A DNA stretch of 44,045 bases. It comes from an uncultured Acidobacteriota bacterium. GTDB lineage: Bacteria > Acidobacteriota > Terriglobia > Terriglobales > Acidobacteriaceae. The position numbers were made by a program, and so were the translations under genes. Below are positions 18,415-25,925 of this stretch, one piece after another (position 1 is the stretch's first letter; each line of letters opens with the position of its first letter). A model generated the notes under the pieces. That model was not told the DNA's origin. It saw nothing but the letters and a program-made list of their open reading frames with translations, and did not search any database. Location: contig CAIQPK010000046.1 of assembly GCA_903873705.1 (NCBI GenBank), forward strand, positions 1-44,045, in the 5' to 3' direction.

Positions 18415-20175
18415 CTATTTGAACTCGATCAGGATCATGTGGACGCGATTGCTGAGTGCTTCCATCGTCCGGTCGGAGGTGTCCAGATCCCACTCCTTGA
18501 ACAGCCGATGGTCAATCTCCGGAACGTTGTCCTTGGTCTCCTTCACCAACCCGCCCGAAAGATAAACAACCGCGGAATCGATATGAGGAAAGTGGATCGG
18601 CTGCCCGGGGATAAGCACCATGTCAAACATCCAGGCGCGCGAGTTATCGGCAATCAGGCGCGCACCCTTCAGCTTCTTGAAGTCCGATTCTTTCTTCGGA
18701 TCAATCTGCCGGTAGTAGTTGTTCTTCTGCATGAAGACCATCATTTCGCGGGGCTGCGGCGAGATGCCTTCTTCCTGATGAAGAGTCCCGCGCTGATTGC
18801 CCGTGAACTGTCCCAGCACCGACTGGCCATAATCAAACGGACGTCCGTCCAGGTTGTTCTCCACCGCTCGCGCCGGGCACGCCGGATCCCAGCACCCGAT
18901 CTTGGTGTGGCCCTTGGCAACATGCAGACCAACCATGTCTGTCCGGTGTTCGTGAATCGGAGACTCGTCATAGTTCGCCATGGCATTGTTGTAAAGCGTG
19001 TAGGTGTCGTTCTCCATGATCCGCGTTGCCGTCGCTTCGCGCGGAGGCGTAAACGCATCCGGGAACATGTAGTGGATCAGCGTATTGCTGTTGTTCTTGC
19101 CAATCTCCTGGGGTGCGCCCGCCGTCTTCTTCTCAACATTCACAATCGATAGCCCGGAATCGCCGGTTACATAGAAGCTGTCGGAGAACGGATACTTCCA
19201 CAGTCCTTCGCCTGACGCAGCGCCATACACACCCTTTACCGCCCCGCCGTGTCCGGTCGGCAGAGACCGCACCGACAGCGGTCCCTTCATCGGAAGCTTC
19301 ACCGTCGAAAGAATTTCCTTCGTGCGCGGTTGAATAAATGTGACGTCGTCACTGTCATTGTGTGTGACAGCGATGTACCGCTGATCCACGGCATTGACGA
19401 TCCGCGTCCCACCCTTACCGCCGGTCGCAATCGTCTTCACCACCTCGTCGGTCTTGGTGTCGATGATCGTAACCGTACCGTCTTCAGAGGTAATCCACGC
19501 TTCGCCGCCGAAGTTGAAGGCCACATCCGAAGGCCCGCCCTTCACGGCAACCATCTTCACCACCGAATCCGTGTTGGTATCAATCACAGCTACCTGGTTA
19601 TCGCCACGGAACGAGTAATACAACTTCTCGCTCGGCCCATGAACCAGGAAATGCTGAGGGTCTTTCCCTGCCAGCGCAACTTTCTTTTCCGGCTGCTTGT
19701 ACTCCGGGTTGTAGATCAAAAGTTGCTGGTCAAAAACGTCGAGACCGCCCGGATAGGACACGTAAAGCTTTTTGTAATTCGGTGTTCCAGAAAGTACGTC
19801 GATAAGCCCCGTATATCCCGCCGGCCGCTTGAACTCCGGACGGACCAGCCGGCTTGTCTCCTTGAAGGTTTTCGCATTGATAAGTTCGATCGCGCCAACT
19901 TCAGGAACGGAAACAAAAATAAACCGCTCGTCGTAACTGAAAATCGCCTCGGTCGGAGCACCATCCAATTGCAACTGATTGAGGATTTTCCCAGTAGCCG
20001 GGTCCGTATCGTAAATCGTACGGTTTCCCGGGCTAAGCACAATAACTGTGTGATCTTCTGCCATCGCGGCCGGAGCCGGATAGAGTGCCAGAACGCCTAA
20101 CGCACACAGTAGATAACTTGCTCCTCGAATCAACGCGATCACCTTAAAGCTTTCGTAGATTGGCCACTCGGGCAA
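18415..20175 (-). CDS. Exported YVTN-type beta-propeller fused to a cupin-like C-terminal region
   Basis: The protein has 586 residues if started at TTG 20175; GTG at 20142 is an equally good start and leaves the signal peptide (YLLCALGVLALYPAPAAMA). Residues about 40-340 carry repeated 40-residue propeller blades (VIVLSPGNRTIYDTDPATGKI, shortened here to VIVLSPGNRTIYD; VAVIDTNTDSVVK; VTIIDTKTDEVVKTI) as in YVTN/YncE-like lactonase-fold proteins. Residues about 380-586 look like a tandem cupin: DESPIHEHRTDMVGLHVAKG with an H-x-H pair, then MVLIPGQPIHFPHIDSAVVYL with two further histidines. I do not know a characterised protein with this order of parts. The fold suggests a periplasmic or surface binding or lactonase-like enzyme. 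Its strong promoter and operator-like repeats, and the receptor gene downstream, point to a shared uptake function. Confidence 0.75.
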   Translation of the reverse strand: MPEWPIYESFKVIALIRGASYLLCALGVLALYPAPAAMAEDHTVIVLSPGNRTIYDTDPATGKILNQLQLDGAPTEAIFSYDERFIFVSVPEVGAIELINAKTFKETSRLVRPEFKRPAGYTGLIDVLSGTPNYKKLYVSYPGGLDVFDQQLLIYNPEYKQPEKKVALAGKDPQHFLVHGPSEKLYYSFRGDNQVAVIDTNTDSVVKMVAVKGGPSDVAFNFGGEAWITSEDGTVTIIDTKTDEVVKTIATGGKGGTRIVNAVDQRYIAVTHNDSDDVTFIQPRTKEILSTVKLPMKGPLSVRSLPTGHGGAVKGVYGAASGEGLWKYPFSDSFYVTGDSGLSIVNVEKKTAGAPQEIGKNNSNTLIHYMFPDAFTPPREATATRIMENDTYTLYNNAMANYDESPIHEHRTDMVGLHVAKGHTKIGCWDPACPARAVENNLDGRPFDYGQSVLGQFTGNQRGTLHQEEGISPQPREMMVFMQKNNYYRQIDPKKESDFKKLKGARLIADNSRAWMFDMVLIPGQPIHFPHIDSAVVYLSGGLVKETKDNVPEIDHRLFKEWDLDTSDRTMEALSNRVHMILIEFK

Positions 20176-20190
20176 GCAAGACTTGCTCGT

Positions 20191-20231
20191 GAAACATGTT
20201 CAAAAACCTGTTTCATTCTTCGAAACACGTT
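20191..20231 (-). promoter_or_regulatory. Repeated GAAACA half-sites, candidate operator
   Basis: GAAACATGTT (20191-20200), TGTTTC (20209-20214) and GAAACACGTT (20222-20231) form direct and inverted copies of one hexamer. They lie about 20-60 bases downstream of the predicted start of transcription of the propeller gene, a usual place for a repressor. The GAAACA/TGTTTC half-site is of a kind seen for LacI-family regulators; no such gene is in the window. Confidence 0.5.
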
Positions 20232-20258
20232 GCATTGCCTATTTAGTAGCGCAACGGA

Positions 20259-20286
20259 TATATAACCCACGCTGCCTTTTTGTCAA
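20259..20286 (-). promoter_or_regulatory. Sigma70 promoter of the propeller-cupin gene
   Basis: On the minus strand TTGACA (20286-20281), 16 bases, then TATATA (20264-20259). Both hexamers are near consensus. Transcription would start near 20252, giving a leader of about 75-110 bases that holds the GAAACA repeats. Confidence 0.72.
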
Positions 20287-20596
20287 CCCGAAATCGACCA
20301 GGCTGCTGGACCCACATGTAACGTTATGCATTAGAAGGCCTTGCTCGTTTCACACGCACTGGCCATACTTCCAACCCAACCCGTTCGGGCGACCACCCTG
20401 CCCCAAAAGGAAAATCAACGGACTCTCTGGGTTCCGATGTGGCTGCTGTCTCAAGCCTCCGCTTGTCACCACCTCGGCTGTCGAATTGGCCCGATTTATT
20501 TCCCATGCGAGAGCTGCATCCGTCACTTGAATCCCTTCCGGGATGGCTCCACCCGCAGCAGCCGTAACCGCTTTCGCCTATACTGGATGTAGTTCT
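20287..20596. other. Spacer between divergent propeller promoter and tmRNA promoter
   Basis: About 310 bases without a credible gene on either strand. Only short frames with unlike codon use occur, and no repeat or hairpin stood out. Confidence 0.5.
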
Positions 20597-20624
20597 TTGA
20601 CAGCGCTACAAAGCACTGTACGAA
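20597..20624 (+). promoter_or_regulatory. Candidate promoter of tmRNA
   Basis: TTGACA (20597-20602), 16 bases, then TACGAA (20619-20624), a weak -10. The mature tmRNA 5' end is 15 bases further on. Confidence 0.4.
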
Positions 20625-20638
20625 ACACCCACCATCGT

Positions 20639-20992
20639 GGGGGCGTCATGGTTTCGACGGGGTTGCTCGTGGCAGAGAGGCATGCCGGGGTGTGGACACC
20701 CGTAATCGCTCACAAAACTATAAGTGCCGAACCTCAATTCGCGCTTGCTGCTTAATTAATTAAGTAGCCGATTGCTTCCGCTTCGCCTACGGGCGGATAC
20801 CAATCGTCGCACAGTAGGCTGGTCAAAGCTGTTCCGCCTGGACGGCAATGACGAGATCGATCAGGCTGGTGGCCCGCTCATCTTCGCCCGTTCTCAGGGT
20901 GGGCTACGAGACAAAGAGGAACGCGGAAAAGCATGAATGCTCTCTGTTATTGGTTTCTTCGGACGGGAGTTCAATTCTCCCCGCCTCCACCA
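20639..20992 (+). ncRNA. ssrA: Transfer-messenger RNA (tmRNA)
   Basis: The 354-base RNA begins GGGGGCGTCATGGTTTCGAC, the near-invariant tmRNA 5' end. It finishes with a TpsiC arm (GGGAGTTCAATTCTCCC) and CGCCTCC-A-CCA. The first seven bases GGGGGCG pair with CGCCTCC (one G-U) as the acceptor stem, and CCA is encoded. The tag frame opens after TAATC with GCT at 20708 and reads AHKTISAEPQFALAA before TAA, with a second in-frame TAA two codons later. With SmpB it frees stalled ribosomes and marks the peptide for proteolysis by its ALAA end. It is a one-piece, not permuted, tmRNA. Confidence 0.97.
20708..20755 (+). other. tmRNA proteolysis tag reading frame
   Basis: The resume codon GCT follows TAATC, comparable to TAGTC-GCA of E. 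coli. The encoded tag is AHKTISAEPQFALAA, ended by TAA. Confidence 0.85.
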
Positions 20993-21097
20993 CTTTCCCT
21001 GCTTCGCTTCCCCAAAATCTCCTCTTCAAACTGACCCAGCCGTCCACTGAGGATTACAACCTCAAACGGCTTCGCTTACTATGGAGCGGTTATCTCC

Positions 21098-21793
21098 ATG
21101 GTCAAGGTGAAGAAAGCCAATACCGTCGTCGAAGGCGCTCGAGAAAAAATTCTCGCCAGCGCGGCACAGCTTTTTTCCGAACACGGATTCAACGGCGTCT
21201 CGGTCCGCGATATCGCCGCTTCGGCTGGCGTCAATTCGGCCCTCGTCGGCTACTACTTCGGCGGCAAGCAGGGCCTTCTCGCCGAGGTTTATATGCGGCA
21301 CTGCACGCCCCTCACCCAGGAACGCGCACGTCTCCTGAAGAGCTTCAGCCGCGATGCTCAGCCCACCCTCGAGCAGATCCTGGAAGCCTTCATTCGGCCC
21401 TCTCTCGAAGTCACCACCGACGAACACGGCCGTTCCACCTTCACACGTCTCCGCGCCATTCTGTCCGGTGAAAACTCCGCTCTGCTCGAGCAGCTGGTGG
21501 CTGACAATTTCGATAAATCCATCCGCACCTTCGTAACAGCTCTCGCCAAATGCCTTCCCCACCTTTCTCGCGAAGACATTCTGTGGCGATTCCACTTCCT
21601 TCTGGGAGCCGTCTATTACACCGGCAGCGGTCCCCACCGCATCTACGCGCTCTCGCACCACCATTGCGACCCGTCCGACCCCGTGGCAACCGCCAGCGAA
21701 ATGATCCCCTTTCTCGCAGCCGGCTTTAGAGCTCCCGCAGCGGACTTTCCGGCAAGATCTCCTAAACCCAAAGCCGTCCCAGCAAAACGTTGA
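21098..21793 (+). CDS. TetR/AcrR-family transcriptional regulator, likely of the adjacent gal/lig operon
   Basis: The protein has 231 residues. The N-terminal DNA-binding domain is typical: AREKILASAAQLFSEHGFNG (14-33), the recognition helix region VSVRDIAASAGVNSALVGYYF and then GGKQGLLAEVY, ending near residue 66. The C-terminal ligand and dimer part is helical; its tail (about 210-231) is basic and proline-rich. The gene precedes dctA-galD-galB-galC-ligI on the same strand, separated by 197 bases that hold a promoter and a perfect dyad. By position it should repress that operon and be released by a pathway intermediate. This is inference; no operator copy was seen before its own start. Confidence 0.88.
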   Translation: MVKVKKANTVVEGAREKILASAAQLFSEHGFNGVSVRDIAASAGVNSALVGYYFGGKQGLLAEVYMRHCTPLTQERARLLKSFSRDAQPTLEQILEAFIRPSLEVTTDEHGRSTFTRLRAILSGENSALLEQLVADNFDKSIRTFVTALAKCLPHLSREDILWRFHFLLGAVYYTGSGPHRIYALSHHHCDPSDPVATASEMIPFLAAGFRAPAADFPARSPKPKAVPAKR

Positions 21794-21800
21794 AAACCGC

Positions 21801-21830
21801 TTGACAAGCCATCTTCGCCCGGAATATACC
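21801..21830 (+). promoter_or_regulatory. Sigma70 promoter of the dctA-gal-ligI operon
   Basis: TTGACA (21801-21806), 18 bases, then TATACC (21825-21830), with transcription expected near 21837. The leader before the dctA start is about 150 bases. Confidence 0.68.
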
Positions 21831-21844
21831 TTCTCGTCACCCAA

Positions 21845-21860
21845 TTACACGACTGTGTAA
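21845..21860. promoter_or_regulatory. Perfect dyad TTACACGACTGTGTAA, candidate TetR operator
   Basis: TTACAC-GACT-GTGTAA covers about +9 to +24 of the predicted transcript. Size, symmetry and position fit an operator for the TetR protein encoded immediately upstream. Confidence 0.6.
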
Positions 21861-21990
21861 ACTGACAAGGTGGCTCTGGTTCTTTGCCGCAAGGAGGCAC
21901 GGATGGTGCGGCGGAAGGTCTCTATTCCCCACCACCTGTTGTGCCAGGGGATAGTCTGTTAGCGTCCCACTCGATTCGAAGGATAGTGAT

Positions 21991-23331
21991 TTGTCGACCG
22001 AAAACATCAACCTTCAGCTACTCGCCCGCCCAAAGCAAAAAGCATGGCACTCCCAGCTATGGGTGCAGGTCCTTATCGCCATGGTCGCCGGTGTGCTCCT
22101 CGGACACTTCGCCCCCGCCACCGGCCAGGCCATGCAGCCCTTCGGCGACGCCTTCATCAAGCTCATTCGCATGCTCATCGCGCCCATCATTCTCTGCACC
22201 GTGGTCCTTGGCATCGCACAGATGAACGACATGTCGCGCGTCGGCAAGGTAGCCCTCAAAGCGCTCATCTCCTTCGAAATTCTCACCACCATTGCCCTCG
22301 TTCTCGCGCTCATTGTCGTCAATCTCTGGCACCCCGGCCGCGGTATGAATATCAACGTCGCCGCTCTTAACGCCGGCGCTGTCAAAACCGCAGTCGACCC
22401 CACCCACCCCCACGGCGTCGTCGCGTTCTTCATGGACATCATCCCTGCCACCGTAGTAGGCGCGCTGGCCGACGGCAACGTCCTGCAGGTCCTCTTCCTC
22501 TCGGTCATCTTCGGCAGCGCCCTCGTGGCTCTCGGCAGCTACGGCAAGCCCCTTCTCGACGTCCTCGTCGTCATCTCCAAGGTTCTCTTCGGTGCCGTGA
22601 ACATCGTCATGTGGGCCACGCCCCTCGGCGCCTTTGGTGCCATCGCCTTCACGGTAGGCCGCTACGGCATCGGTTCCCTGCGCTCGCTCGGCAACCTCCT
22701 CATCTGCTTCTGGGTCATCTGCGCCATCTTCGTCTTCTTCGTCTTAGCCCCGCTCTCAAGAGCCTTCGGCATCCCCTTCTTCAAATTGATGCGCTACCTC
22801 CGCGAAGAAATCGTCATCTGCTTCGCCACAACGTCGTCTGAAGTCGTGCTCCCCCGCCTGCTCCTCAAGCTCGAAAACCTCGGGGCCAAAGCCTCCGTGG
22901 TCGGCCTTGTCATCCCCACCGGCTACTCGTTCAACCTCACCGGAACCTGCCTCTACCTCGCGACAGCCGCGGTCTTCCTCGCGCAAGCCACCAACACCCC
23001 GCTGACCGTTTACCACCAGATCGGCCTCCTACTCGTTCTCCTGCTCACCTCGAAAGGCTCCGCCGGTATAGCAGGCGCGGCCTTCGTCGTCCTCGCCGCC
23101 ACGCTCTCGACAGCGGGCACCATCCCCGTAGCCAGCGTTGCGCTCATCCTGGGCATCCATCGGCTCCTCGCCGAAGGCCTCGTCCCCACCAACATGATCG
23201 GCAACGCCATCTGTACACTCATCGTTGCTGACTCCGAAAATGCCCTCGACAAGGAACGCATGCACGCCGTACTCGACGGCCGCGCCGGCACCCTCTCAAC
23301 CGAAGACACGCCTCTTTACCCGTCCGTATAA
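21991..23331 (+). CDS. dctA: DctA-type dicarboxylate:cation symporter
   Basis: The protein has 446 residues with a TTG start at 21991, supported by AAGGA about 8 bases upstream. It shows the glutamate/C4-dicarboxylate symporter layout: eight membrane helices, a re-entrant loop with the serine-rich FATTSSEVVLPRLLLKLE and the motif IPTGYSFNLTGTCLYLATAA, where family members bind substrate and cation. N-terminal helices read VQVLIAMVAGVLLGHF and LIRMLIAPIILCTVVLGIA. Characterised DctA proteins take up succinate, fumarate and malate. As the first gene of a pyrone-dicarboxylate operon it more likely imports an aromatic-derived di- or tricarboxylate (inference). It sits 41 bases before galD. Confidence 0.88.
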   Translation: MSTENINLQLLARPKQKAWHSQLWVQVLIAMVAGVLLGHFAPATGQAMQPFGDAFIKLIRMLIAPIILCTVVLGIAQMNDMSRVGKVALKALISFEILTTIALVLALIVVNLWHPGRGMNINVAALNAGAVKTAVDPTHPHGVVAFFMDIIPATVVGALADGNVLQVLFLSVIFGSALVALGSYGKPLLDVLVVISKVLFGAVNIVMWATPLGAFGAIAFTVGRYGIGSLRSLGNLLICFWVICAIFVFFVLAPLSRAFGIPFFKLMRYLREEIVICFATTSSEVVLPRLLLKLENLGAKASVVGLVIPTGYSFNLTGTCLYLATAAVFLAQATNTPLTVYHQIGLLLVLLLTSKGSAGIAGAAFVVLAATLSTAGTIPVASVALILGIHRLLAEGLVPTNMIGNAICTLIVADSENALDKERMHAVLDGRAGTLSTEDTPLYPSV

Positions 23332-23372
23332 ATCCCGGCGGCACAGCCGCATCAACCCCACCCGAGGGCACC

Positions 23373-24494
23373 ATGAAACACGAACTGCGATGTATGTGGA
23401 TGCGCGGAGGCACCTCCAAGGGCGCCTACTTCCTCGCCTCGGACATGCCCACCGACGTCGCCCAGCGTGACGCCCTCCTCCTCCGCATCATGGGCTCGCC
23501 CGACAAGCGCCAGATCGACGGCATCGGCGGTGCCGACTCCCTCACCAGCAAAGTCGCCATCGTCGCGAAATCCTCCACGCCCGACGCTGACGTCGAGTTC
23601 CTCTTCGCCCAGGTTGGCATCGACAAAGCCGTCGTCGACACCAAGCCCAACTGCGGCAACATCCTCGCCGGCGTTGGCCCCTTCGCCATCGAGCGCGGCC
23701 TAATCCCCGCCAGCGCACCTGAAACCCGCGTCCGCATCCGCACCCTCAATACCGGCACCCTCGTCGAAGCGGTCATCCCCACACCCAACAGTGAAGTCGA
23801 GTATGAAGGCGACGAAGCCATTGACGGCGTCCCCGGCACCGCCGCGCCCATCGCTATCAACTTCATGGACGCCTCCGGCTCCGTCTGCGGCTCGCTCCTC
23901 CCCACCGGCAACCAGTACGACATTATCGCCGGCACCCGCGTCACCTGCATCGACAACGGCATGCCCGTCGTCGTCATGCTCGCTTCCGACCTCGGCGTCA
24001 CCGGCTACGAGTCCTGCGCCGACCTCGAAAACAACGCCACGCTCCGCCAGCAACTTGAAGCCATCCGCCTCGAAGCCGGCCCGAAGATGAACCTCGGCGA
24101 CGTCACCACCGCCGTCATCCCCAAGCTCTGCCTCGTCTCTCCTCCCCGCAACGGAGGCCTCATCAACACCCGCAGCTTCCTCCCGCACAAATGCCACGAC
24201 GCCATCGGCGTCTTCGGCGCCGTCTCCGTGGCCACCGCCTGCATCCTCCCCGGCTCGCCCGCGCACAGCATCGCGGTGATCCCCGAAGGCCCACGCAAAC
24301 GCCTGCTCCTCGAGCACCCCACCGGCGACTTCGAAGTCGTCATGCAGATCGGCGGCACCGAAGCCGAACCCACCGTCGACCGCGTCGGCATCTTCCGCAC
24401 CGCCCGCGCGCTCTTCGACGGCTTCGTCCGCGTTCCCTCATCTTTGGCAGCTTTTCTTCCCAACACAAACAACGGAGTAACGCATCATGAGTGA
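23373..24494 (+). CDS. galD: 4-oxalomesaconate tautomerase (PrpF/GalD family)
   Basis: The protein has 373 residues. The PrpF-like diaminopimelate-epimerase fold is shown by the opening MWMRGGTSKGAYF, DGIGGADSLTSKVAIV, and the cysteine block DTKPNCGNILAGVGPFA. The second lobe has ASGSVCGSLLPTGN and PHKCHDAIGVFGAVSVATA. In Pseudomonas putida GalD converts the keto form of 4-oxalomesaconate to the enol form. The assignment within the family comes from its place next to galB and galC; without this context other PrpF-type isomerases could be considered. Its stop overlaps the galB start by eight bases, showing tight coupling. Confidence 0.85.
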   Translation: MKHELRCMWMRGGTSKGAYFLASDMPTDVAQRDALLLRIMGSPDKRQIDGIGGADSLTSKVAIVAKSSTPDADVEFLFAQVGIDKAVVDTKPNCGNILAGVGPFAIERGLIPASAPETRVRIRTLNTGTLVEAVIPTPNSEVEYEGDEAIDGVPGTAAPIAINFMDASGSVCGSLLPTGNQYDIIAGTRVTCIDNGMPVVVMLASDLGVTGYESCADLENNATLRQQLEAIRLEAGPKMNLGDVTTAVIPKLCLVSPPRNGGLINTRSFLPHKCHDAIGVFGAVSVATACILPGSPAHSIAVIPEGPRKRLLLEHPTGDFEVVMQIGGTEAEPTVDRVGIFRTARALFDGFVRVPSSLAAFLPNTNNGVTHHE

Positions 24495-25209
24495 AACCAA
24501 ACGAGGCCTGATCGTCAGCGCCCATTCCGCCGACTTCGTCTGGCGTGCCGGCGGCGCCATCGCGCTCTACGCCAGCCGCGGCTGGGCCATCACCATCGTC
24601 TGCCTCTCCTTCGGTGAGCGCGGCGAAAGCCAGAAGCTCTGGGCCGATCCCACCATGACCCTCGACCGCGTCAAGGCCTCCCGCCGCGAAGAGGCCACCA
24701 CCGCCGCCGGCATCCTCGGCTGCACCGACATCCGCTTCATGGACCTCGGCGACTACCCGCTCCGCACCACCGTCGCCGACCTCGAACACCTCGCCGACAT
24801 CTACCAGGAGCTCCGCCCGCAGTGGGTCCTCACCCACTCGCTCGAAGATCCCTACAACGCCGACCACCCCAACGCCACGCAGTTCGCGCAGGAAGCCCGC
24901 ATCGTCGCCCAGGCCCACGGACTGCACGGTGCCAAGGCCGCCATCGGTGCGCCGCCCGTCTTCCTCTTCGAGCCCCACCAGCCCGAGCAGTGCAACTGGA
25001 AGCCGCAGCTCATCCTCAACATCAGCGACGTCTGGGAGACCAAGCTCCGCGCCTTCCAGAGCATGGGCGCGCAAGAGCACCTGTGGGAGTACTACACCCG
25101 CGTCGCTCTCCAGCGCGGCTCGCAGGGGCAGCGCAACTCGGCCACGCCTATGAAGTACGGCGAAGCCTACCAGCGCGTCTTTCCCACCGTCGGAGGAGAG
25201 TTCGTATGA
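24487..25209 (+). CDS. galB: 4-oxalomesaconate hydratase (PIG-L/GalB family)
   Basis: The protein has 240 residues. It belongs to the PIG-L/LmbE metal-dependent family by VSAHSADFVWRAGGAIALYA (H13 and D16 as metal-ligand pair), the following VCLSFGERGES, and THSLEDPYNADHPNA with H117 and H127 as candidate third ligands. PIG-L proteins are mostly deacetylases, but GalB of P. putida is a zinc-dependent hydratase in gallate breakdown, adding water to 4-oxalomesaconate to form 4-carboxy-4-hydroxy-2-oxoadipate. The HSADFVWRAGG version of the motif and the galD/galC context favour the hydratase. It overlaps galC by four bases (ATGA). Confidence 0.86.
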   Translation: MSETKRGLIVSAHSADFVWRAGGAIALYASRGWAITIVCLSFGERGESQKLWADPTMTLDRVKASRREEATTAAGILGCTDIRFMDLGDYPLRTTVADLEHLADIYQELRPQWVLTHSLEDPYNADHPNATQFAQEARIVAQAHGLHGAKAAIGAPPVFLFEPHQPEQCNWKPQLILNISDVWETKLRAFQSMGAQEHLWEYYTRVALQRGSQGQRNSATPMKYGEAYQRVFPTVGGEFV

Positions 25210-25907
25210 AGATGGGCACTGTCATCCGCAACATCCCGCGCACGCCGCAGCAAAAGCTCGATCAGCTCCGCGCCTTCGGCACCGCCACGGTGCATGAAGC
25301 CATCGGCCGCACCGGCCTCATGCAGCCGTACATGCGCCCCATCGCTCCCGCCTTGCGCACGGCGGGGAACGCCGTCACGGTGCTCGTTCATCCCGGTGAC
25401 AACACCATGATCCACGTCGCCATCGAGCAGTGCCGACCCGGTGACGTCCTCGTCGTCGCCTGCTCGGCCACCTGCACCGACGGCATGGTCGGCGACCTGC
25501 TCGTCTCCTCCATGATCGCCCACGGCGTAGTCGGCCTCATCCTCGACGTCGGCTGCCGCGACATCGTCGACCTCGTCGAAATGGGCTTCCCCGTCTGGTC
25601 GCGCGCCATCTCCGCCAAGGGCACCATCAAGGCCACACTCGGCCAGGTCAACACCCCGGTCGTCTGTGCCGGGGCTCTGGTCAACGCCGGAGACGTCGTC
25701 ATCGCCGACGACGACGGCGTCGTCATCGTCCCCTTCGCCCAGCTCGACGAAGCCATCGCCAAATCCGACCAGCGCATTGCGAAGGAAGCCTCCAAACGCG
25801 CCCGCCTCAAGGCCGGCGAGCTCGGCATCGACATCGAAAACATGCGCCCCTGGCTCGAACAATCCGGCCTCGTCTACTACGACACCCTCGAAGACGCCCA
25901 GCGCTAA
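25206..25907 (+). CDS. galC: 4-carboxy-4-hydroxy-2-oxoadipate aldolase (RraA-like, GalC/LigK)
   Basis: The protein has 233 residues from ATG 25206, overlapping the galB stop in an ATGA. The RraA-like class II aldolase fold is recognised by CTDGMVGDLLVSSMIAHGVVG, with G96-D97, and LDVGCRDIVDL with R118-D119, the arginine and metal-binding aspartate of this family. Further on ADDDGVVIVPFA is the usual late motif. The enzyme cleaves 4-carboxy-4-hydroxy-2-oxoadipate to pyruvate and oxaloacetate and usually also decarboxylates oxaloacetate. It would complete the route that galD and galB begin. Confidence 0.9.
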   Translation: MKMGTVIRNIPRTPQQKLDQLRAFGTATVHEAIGRTGLMQPYMRPIAPALRTAGNAVTVLVHPGDNTMIHVAIEQCRPGDVLVVACSATCTDGMVGDLLVSSMIAHGVVGLILDVGCRDIVDLVEMGFPVWSRAISAKGTIKATLGQVNTPVVCAGALVNAGDVVIADDDGVVIVPFAQLDEAIAKSDQRIAKEASKRARLKAGELGIDIENMRPWLEQSGLVYYDTLEDAQR

Positions 25908-25925
25908 CTGCACTCAAGGAGATCC

